Origin: Blasia pusilla
Lineage: Eukaryota > Marchantiophyta > Marchantiopsida > Blasiales
DNA length: 64,000 nt
Direction of reading: 5' to 3'
NCBI GenBank assembly: GCA_050084515.1
Contig: CM114274.1
Span: 12,338,001-12,402,000, forward strand
Positions 58,257-64,000 of the stretch are shown piece by piece. The notes under the pieces were generated by a model. That model searched no databases. It saw only the letters and a list, made by a program, of their open reading frames with translations, and was not told the DNA's origin. A program made the translations under genes and the position numbers. How positions within the stretch are numbered: position 1 is the stretch's first letter; each line of letters begins with the position of its first letter.

Positions 58257-58765
58257 CTAAAGTACCTCTGAAAATGGAAAATATTTGGAACCCTAGCATG
58301 TCGCCCAACAATCTCCTCTCATGAATCGATCACATCAATAATTTTATGGATAAAGTTAAATTAGTCAAGGGTAAAATGTAAGTTCTATTTGGGAACCAAG
58401 GGAAAGACCAAACTCAAACTAGAGCAAGGATTAGCTTAAGAAAGAGAAGGAAGGTAATTAAGAAAGAACGAGAGCGGAAAGAAGAGGATAGAATGATATA
58501 GAAATAACTTCCATTCACCACAATTGAGTGCTCTGTAGTCTCATTCAAAATACTATAGATCTTTGTCTTTGCCTCTAATGCCCTAGTACATTCTTATGCG
58601 CCTTAAGTTGGATTTAGCATTTTCTTTACCTGATAATTCAACTTGTTATTCATGAGGATTCCTAGGGGATACCACTATTTTTACTGAAAGGAAGAAAGAT
58701 ATTAATGATATCAATGTTTAAGTGATGTCTCAATGCAATGGAGAGCTACTATCAAACCATTTCTA
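58257..58765. other. no gene recognised
   Basis: AT-rich to mixed sequence next to the gypsy fragment. Confidence 0.45.
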
Positions 58766-58926
58766 CTAGTAAGAATGCTTGTGCAATGCACTTATCAAAT
58801 TTTTTTTACATGATATATTTTAATAAAATTAATTTCCTAAAATATGATTTTGCATTGCACTTGACCTACAGGGAAATGTTACACTCTACATAGAAATTCA
58901 ACTTGTTTCAATTGGCTTTATATAGA
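58766..58926 (-). mobile_element. Helitron 3' terminus, possibly a 161-bp element
   Basis: The minus strand reads GTGCATTGCAC (hairpin), then AAGCATTCTTACTAG and T at 58,765. The hairpin equals that at 26,849, and TTCTTACTAGT equals the end at 39,636. A 5'-like TCTATATAAAGCC preceded by A starts at 58,926. The 3' end is well supported; the pairing is tentative. Confidence 0.5.
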
Positions 58927-59603
58927 TAGATTTCTCCTTACATGATAATATGATTTCACCTTACATGAAATTTGAGTGTCATTGGAGAAACTCTAGAAAT
59001 TTCTAGAATTTCTTGGATGGTTTTTCATTATGTGTGTAAACAATTTTCTCCTTATCATATGTATCACTTCCAATCATCATACGGATCGAACTATTAGAAC
59101 CTAATATAAAGAACTAAAATATGAAGCCATTATATGCAAGTTGAATTTATAGAGTTTAAGAGATGATAGAAAAATAGTGAGGATAGATTCCTCCTTACAT
59201 GTTAATAATCATGAATTCGTAACTTCTCTTTGAAGCCAAAATTCATATTTTCTTCCTTAATCCCTTATTAATTGGGGGAAAAAAGTAAAATTTCATCAAG
59301 ATGGAATTTTTATAAAGTATATTTTTTAAAATTTAAGATAAAATGTAATTCCTCCATACAAAATTTAAAGTTTACCAAATTTTTTTTAAAATAAATTAAA
59401 AATAAAAAAGGAGAATAAATATGAACATGAGGGAGACTAAGAAAAGTTTCATGAAAATTGGGAAAATATTATAAATTTTTTATTGATGAAGTTTAATCTA
59501 ATTATTAAAACCGTCCACTCATTCTACTTTTTAGCTTAGTGTAAGATAAAAATAAATTCAGGAGACTTGAGAGGCAAGATTTATTTTGAGCTATTCAATA
59601 TCA
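58927..59603. other. AT-rich, no gene recognised
   Basis: Long A/T runs and short frames only. Confidence 0.5.
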
Positions 59604-59798
59604 TCTATATTATTATGGGAGAATGTCTTCTTGATTTGCAAACACTTCTATGTTTGACACGTGACAACCAGACAACAAGAAAATTTTTCACATGCTACGT
59701 GTAGCATTATTAATCTTTTTTTTTCACGGGCTATACACTAACAAAAACTTTCAAACATTTTTTTTTTTTTCCCGTGTAGCGCGAGGGCACCTTACTAA
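59604..59798 (+). mobile_element. 195-bp non-autonomous Helitron
   Basis: Starts TCTATATTATTATGGGAG and ends GCGAGGGCACCTTACTAA, flanked by A on the left and T on the right, as in Helitron insertion between A and T. A GC-rich imperfect hairpin (CCCGTGTAGCGCGAGGG) lies about ten bases before the end. It has no coding capacity. The length is the same class as the element at 60,384-60,577. Confidence 0.7.
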
Positions 59799-59964
59799 TG
59801 TTTATTAAATTGACTTATAATCATTGAGAGGCACATTTGACAATAGAATAAGTCGTTTTCTAATCTTTCTTCCATATATATTTTCTACATCACTTTGTTC
59901 CAATTTATATATTGTCACACATACCTATATATGTTGAGTAAACACACATAAATAAGATCCTTTT

Positions 59965-60320
59965 GGTTTGTCTTCACATTCTTGGAAATTGGTGCTCTTA
60001 TTATACTACTCCAAGGTATGATGGTAAGGAAAGGCTAAACCCTAAACCCTTTGGGTTTGTCTTCACATTCTCAACTTGGGAATATGTGCTCTTATTATAC
60101 TACTTCCAAGCAAGACCCTTTTGGTTTCTCTTCACATTCTCATCTTGGAAATTGGTGCTCCTATTATATTATTACCTTGGAGATTCGTGCTCTTATTATA
60201 CTACTCCAAAGTCATACGGACAAGAAAGGCATGCGATTTACAATACATTTATACCACTACCTTGAAAATTGGTGCTCTAATTATACTACTGCATGGTGCT
60301 CTAATTATACTACTGCAAAG
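59965..60320. repeat. irregular tandem repeat TTGGAAATTGGTGCTCTTATTATACTAC
   Basis: About six copies of a 30-70 bp unit with the core GGTGCTCTTATTATACTACT, starting near 59,988, 60,088, 60,152, 60,187, 60,270 and 60,294. Longer units also carry TTTG(T/G)(C)TTCACATTCT. The parallel open frames are products of the repetition. Confidence 0.8.
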
Positions 60321-60383
60321 TAAGACGGAGAAACAGACGAATTACAATGCATTGATAGTTCCTCCTCTCTCATGTTCTATAAA

Positions 60384-60577
60384 CTAGTTTAATACCCATG
60401 CTATGGGTGAAAATCACCGTGCATGGCATTCATTTGTTAATTTGAATTCAACCTTCTTGTATTAATGAAATTTGTACATGTGTGACCGTGAGTGCAACCC
60501 ATAATGTATACATGTCACGGGGTCCTCAAACTCCGTCCTGTTTTAATTATGTAGATGTCCTCTTTTAATTATATAGA
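60384..60577 (-). mobile_element. 194-bp non-autonomous Helitron
   Basis: On the minus strand it starts TCTATATAATTAAAAGAGG after A (60,578). It ends with a perfect 6-bp stem hairpin ACCCATAGCATGGGT, then ATTAAACTAG, then T (60,383). All diagnostic parts are present: TC start, hairpin, CTAG end, A/T target. It has no coding capacity. Confidence 0.75.
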
Positions 60578-61618
60578 TGATTACCACCCATAAGGGTATT
60601 GACCGTTAGATTAGAAGATCATAATCCCCCTAAGACCAAACTCTGTTATGACTAACAGTAAATGCAGATACTATAATTAGAAAAAATAATTTTCCCATGT
60701 TCAATTATATATTACCTTATCATAGCTTATGCATTAGAAGAATTCCACTAGGATAATGATCTTGGACTGCGGTCTTTCCTTGACAAACAATTGAGTGTCA
60801 AATAAATTCTCCCATGATTTTTTACCATGTAAGAAGGGAAAAAATCATTGAAATGGATCACAATGGAACCTTCAGATTAACAAGTAGGGAGCAAAAATAA
60901 ACAAAGGCATTAATTTCAACTAGAAACAACCTCTTTAAAAATAGAAAAATAAATATATCTAAGTGAAAGTAGGCATTTGAAATTGTTTTCTTGGAGCCCT
61001 CCTTATCGTTGAACTCTCACTCCCTAACTAAAATCTCTCGTAATTTACTGAAAGAGAGAATCTTAAGATGTATTCAAATGAATGGGTAATAAATTTACAT
61101 TTCGATATGAAAAGAAAACGAAAAAGTAAGGTCTCGTACTGATTTGTTTTCGGTAGAAAAGCAGAGGTTGACGACACGAGGATGTAATCGTCACCGTCAA
61201 AATTCAACAAGACTTTGATCTTGAAATGGACGGATGTGGACCTAGAAGTTTTCTGAATTACTCCAATTGACACCGCATAGATCGCATGAATGTTAAGTCT
61301 CCATGGCCCCATGAAGGCTCAATCTGTGTGCCCTAAGAAGCTAAAACACAGATTGTTAAGTAAATAAATATTCTCAATCCAGATCTTTACACCCAACCCT
61401 TGTAGGAGAAATAATGGAATCAGAAATTTCAATGGAAATAGCCTTTCTTTCCCATCAGATTGAGAATGAGGAAATCCCTGATGGATCCTCATCAAATTAT
61501 AACTCATTTTCTAGGTCTCTATCATTGATGCATTGACGATTGAACTTGTTCTAAGACTGTAGATAAAACCTGACTGAGAGTGACAGGGCCCGCCAGCCTA
61601 GCTTTGGGGTCATTTCTC
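60578..61618. other. AlaRS downstream region; one unassigned minus frame
   Basis: A minus frame 61,312-61,028 (94 codons; MGPWRLNIHAIYAVSIGVIQ, then SVHFKIKVLLNFDGDDYILV) has a gene-like composition but no recognised domain. The last 100-200 bases before 61,619 should hold the AlaRS 3' UTR. The rest is AT-rich. Confidence 0.35.
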
Positions 61619-63559
61619 CTACACCTTGGAAAGAGCTGCTACCAGATCTGATCTAGCTTTGATCAACGCTTCCTCGAGCTTTTCAGGCAATCTGCCACCT
61701 GCCTGGGCAAAGTTAGGTTTGCCACCACCACCTCCTCCACAAAACTTGGCCACAGGGCCTAAAAACTTTCCTGCCTGAAGACCTTGGCTGACAACTGTCT
61801 TGCTGAAAGCAGCCACCAGGTTAACTTTTCCATCTGAAGAGTTTGAGGCAATGACAAATGCGCTGGGATCCCCCAGTTTGGTAACCAAATGCTCTGCCGC
61901 AACTCTTAAACAATCTGCATCAACTGTTCCCAGTGAAGTCACCAGGACTCTGCATACACAGACCACATAGTCAGCAGGTAGAGCAACACCTTTATTATGA
62001 TTCCACTGAACCTGTCTTCCCCAACTACAACCAGTAAGAACAAGTCTCCTCATAGAGCAATCAGCCATCACAACATTCCAGTACCTTATGTTTGCAGGGC
62101 CAACAAACTCAGCTTTGCTCACGAGTGAGTCCACCTTGGCCACTGCCAGCTCCCCACGTAAAGATGCCACCTCTTTGTTTGAGGACCTCAATTCCTCCTG
62201 CAGAGTTTGCACCCTGGTAGCCAAGTCTTCTGGTTTAACCTGTCCAAAATAGAAATTCAATGATCAGTGAAATTTAGGACAATTCTGTGAGACTGCATCT
62301 CCACTGTAAGTACAACTATACACTTGAGCTCCCATTGTGAAATGTATGGAACTTCCAATTCCAAAGCATAGCATAAATTTTGGGAGAATACCTTCAAAAG
62401 TAAGTTGAGCTGCTTCACCACACTGTCCCGTTGATTAATATATTCTATGAATGCTGACCCGCATACTGCTTCAATTCGCCTCACTCCAGCAGCAATACCC
62501 TGCTCGGAAATAATCTTGATCCCTCGAATATCTGCAGTATTTCTTACATGTGTACCTCCACACAACTCCTTGCTGATTCCCTCTACATTCACCACCCTCA
62601 CCTGCATAGAGGGGGTTATCTTCTTTCAGGGCACGACAAGATTTGGTGTATGATAAAATTTCCAATTTTCTAAATATAGCATACATTCTCTATTAGCTCC
62701 TGGTGTGCATTAAGATCCTGCCTACCTTCTATGAATAAAATGTGGTGCATTGGGACTTCCACCACAACTTGAAGAAAATTAACGACATAAAACTATATAT
62801 ATACACACTCACACACACATGCACGCATACACACACACACACACACACACACACTCAGGATTGAAAAGTTTCACCAACCTCATCTTCATATTTCTCACCA
62901 AACATTGCTATGGCACCAGATTTCTTTGCCTCTGCCAATGCCATGACCTTAGTGTCCAGGTCAACTGCCTCACCAATCCATCCATTGACAAGATTCTCAA
63001 CTTTCACAAGTTCTTCTTCAGTCATTGCTCTGGGCAGATTGAAATCAAATCGCAAACGATCGAATGCAACCAAAGACCCTGCCTGGGATGTGCTCTCTCC
63101 CAGCGTTTTCTTTAGTGCAGATTGAAGTAAGTGGGTTGCTGTGTGGTGGGCCTGCCATTGAGCATGTTCAGAAAACAGTATTATCCACTATGTAATCTAC
63201 TTTATGTGAGTGTGTCCAACTTTTCCAAGGCCTTGAGAAAAAGTTGTTCGAGCCCGGTAGCATGCCTATGGAGAAACACGACCATCCCTAATTCATAAAC
63301 TCAACTCTAAACCTCCCCCACCTCTAGTCTACAAGTGCGTATTTTCTTCGTCTTTTTGGGTCACAACTAGAACCAGTTGAATAACAAGATCAACAGGACC
63401 TTCACCCTGCTATCCACATCGCCAGGTGGAACAGATACAAGAGGCAACCATCAAAAGTGTGCTGCAATTCAATTCAGGGTGCACAAAATGACCTACCATT
63501 GCTCGGCGCCTCTTCTGACCATCCACCATGGCCTCTACCTTAACACCCAGAGTGTTAAA
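61619..63559 (-). CDS. alanyl-tRNA synthetase, C-terminal half (partial)
   Basis: This is the editing and C-Ala part of the enzyme that charges tRNA-Ala and clears mischarged Ser- and Gly-tRNA-Ala. Minus-strand exons: 63559-63497, 63151-62879, 62601-62392, 62239-62085 and 61949-61619, all with GT/AG junctions and continuous frame, 343 residues to the stop. The first exon reads [14 protein letters not shown]. The second gives [14 protein letters not shown], with the editing HxxxH, and [15 protein letters not shown]. The third gives [14 protein letters not shown], with the CxxxH that completes the zinc site, and [19 protein letters not shown]. The last two form a coiled coil and the C-Ala domain with the [19 protein letters not shown] loop. 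The 135-bp last intron is a multiple of three and keeps the frame open if retained. Resemblance is closest to the bacterial-like plant organellar form (EMB86 type). The catalytic N-terminal half lies beyond the window. Confidence 0.93.
62829..62854. repeat. (AC)13 microsatellite in AlaRS intron
   Basis: Thirteen AC units, with further interrupted AC/AT runs from 62,793. It lies close to the 5' splice site of the intron that follows the HxxxH exon. Confidence 0.95.
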
Positions 63560-63699
63560 CTATATGAGAGATGTAGACACAATGGTAATGATACAATGGT
63601 AAAGCTGCGACTAAGCTTAATGGAGAACTTCAAGCCTGATGTTTATTCAAGCCCCAGATTATATACTAATCTGGATATTGGCTAGAGACAAGATAGTCT

Positions 63700-63955
63700 G
63701 AGTGGCAAAGTGACCAAGTGACCAAGTGACCAACTAGCCAACTGACCAAGTGGCCAAGTAGCAAACTGACCAAGTGGCCAAGTGGCCAAGTGACCAAGTA
63801 GCAAACTGACCAAGTGGCCAAGTGACCAAGTGACCAAGTGGCCAAGTAGCCAACTGACCAAGTGGCCAAGTGACCAAGTGGCCAAGTGACCAAGTGGCCA
63901 AGTGGCCAAGTGACCAAGTGGCCAAGTGGCCAGCTGACCAAGTGGGCAAGTGACC
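63700..63955. repeat. 8-bp minisatellite AAGTG(A/G)CC, 31-32 copies
   Basis: From 63,708 to 63,955 thirty-one 8-bp units follow each other without a gap, and a variant unit precedes them. Most are AAGTGACC or AAGTGGCC. Units AACTGACC, AAGTAGCA and AAGTAGCC recur in a fixed order (AAGTGGCC, AAGTAGC(A/C), AACTGACC), a sign of higher-order duplication. It lies 5' of the first AlaRS exon seen here, so probably in an intron. The open frames on the minus strand (WPLGHLVT repeats) are a by-product. Confidence 0.92.
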
Positions 63956-64000
63956 CTTTTAGCTTAGATGTCGGACTGCTAAGAGTAGCAGCATTTAGGT

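Noticed and set aside
59965-60387. Plus-strand frames of 90-103 codons with CSYYTT and ALIILL repeats
   Set aside because: They are reading products of the tandem repeat around GGTGCTCTTATTATACTAC.
62855-63125. Plus-strand frames opposite the AlaRS exon
   Set aside because: The minus strand has the conserved HHTATHLLQ and [10 protein letters not shown] blocks with matching splice sites; the plus frames are shadows.
63666-63949. Three overlapping minus-strand frames rich in WPLGHLVTW repeats
   Set aside because: They are the translation of the 8-bp minisatellite, which stays open in several frames because the unit contains no stop; there is no start context or domain.
1-64000. tRNA or rRNA genes
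   Set aside because: No cloverleaf with A and B box words or rRNA core sequence was noticed; a tRNAscan or Rfam run would be needed to exclude decayed copies.

Overview
This window reads as nuclear DNA of a land plant. Two split host genes on the minus strand have clear plant-type introns and plant-type proteins. The rest is a dense, decayed transposon landscape of Ty3/gypsy, Ty1/copia, Helitron, CACTA-like and MITE-like copies. The gypsy copies resemble a lineage I associate with seedless plants (bryophytes, lycophytes, ferns), but that is an impression from family resemblance and the species cannot be fixed from sequence alone. No rRNA, tRNA or CRISPR was recognised.

Layout. 0-3.7 kb: GC-rich repeat DNA and unassigned sequence. 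3.8-8.24 kb: a six-exon protein-only RNase P (PRORP) gene with a CpG-rich upstream region. 10.4-16.1 kb: fragments of two copia elements, one with a 268-bp LTR and a primer-binding site. 16.17-17.13 kb: a retrotransposon fragment carrying a DNA cytosine-5 methyltransferase domain. 18.4-22 kb: a gypsy gag fragment, a minisatellite and a CACTA-like fragment. 22.97-26.1 kb: the integrase end of a gypsy element split by a 1.7-kb insertion that holds a Helitron Rep fragment. 28-39 kb: Helitron termini, gene-like fragments of higher GC and a gypsy RNase H remnant. 39.6-43.7 kb: a probable Helitron holding a helicase remnant and an alpha-amylase gene fragment. 45-48.3 kb: a second copy of the copia family and a gypsy RT-RNase H fragment split by a MITE. 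51.7-58.26 kb: two inverted copies of the methyltransferase-bearing gypsy family; one shows gag and protease, the other protease and methyltransferase. 58.7-60.6 kb: two complete 195-bp Helitrons and a tandem repeat. 61.6-63.56 kb to the window edge: the 3' half of an alanyl-tRNA synthetase gene, with an 8-bp minisatellite in the next upstream intron.

The two host genes both act on tRNA: PRORP trims tRNA 5' ends and AlaRS charges and proofreads tRNA-Ala. They lie more than 50 kb apart, so nothing suggests co-regulation. The most notable observation is the DNMT3/DRM-like methyltransferase carried by a gypsy-type polyprotein between protease and the expected RT position. Motifs I, IV, VI and the AHR-type motif can be read in two decayed copies. 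The second is a PRORP that keeps all its catalytic aspartates but has lost three of the four zinc ligands.
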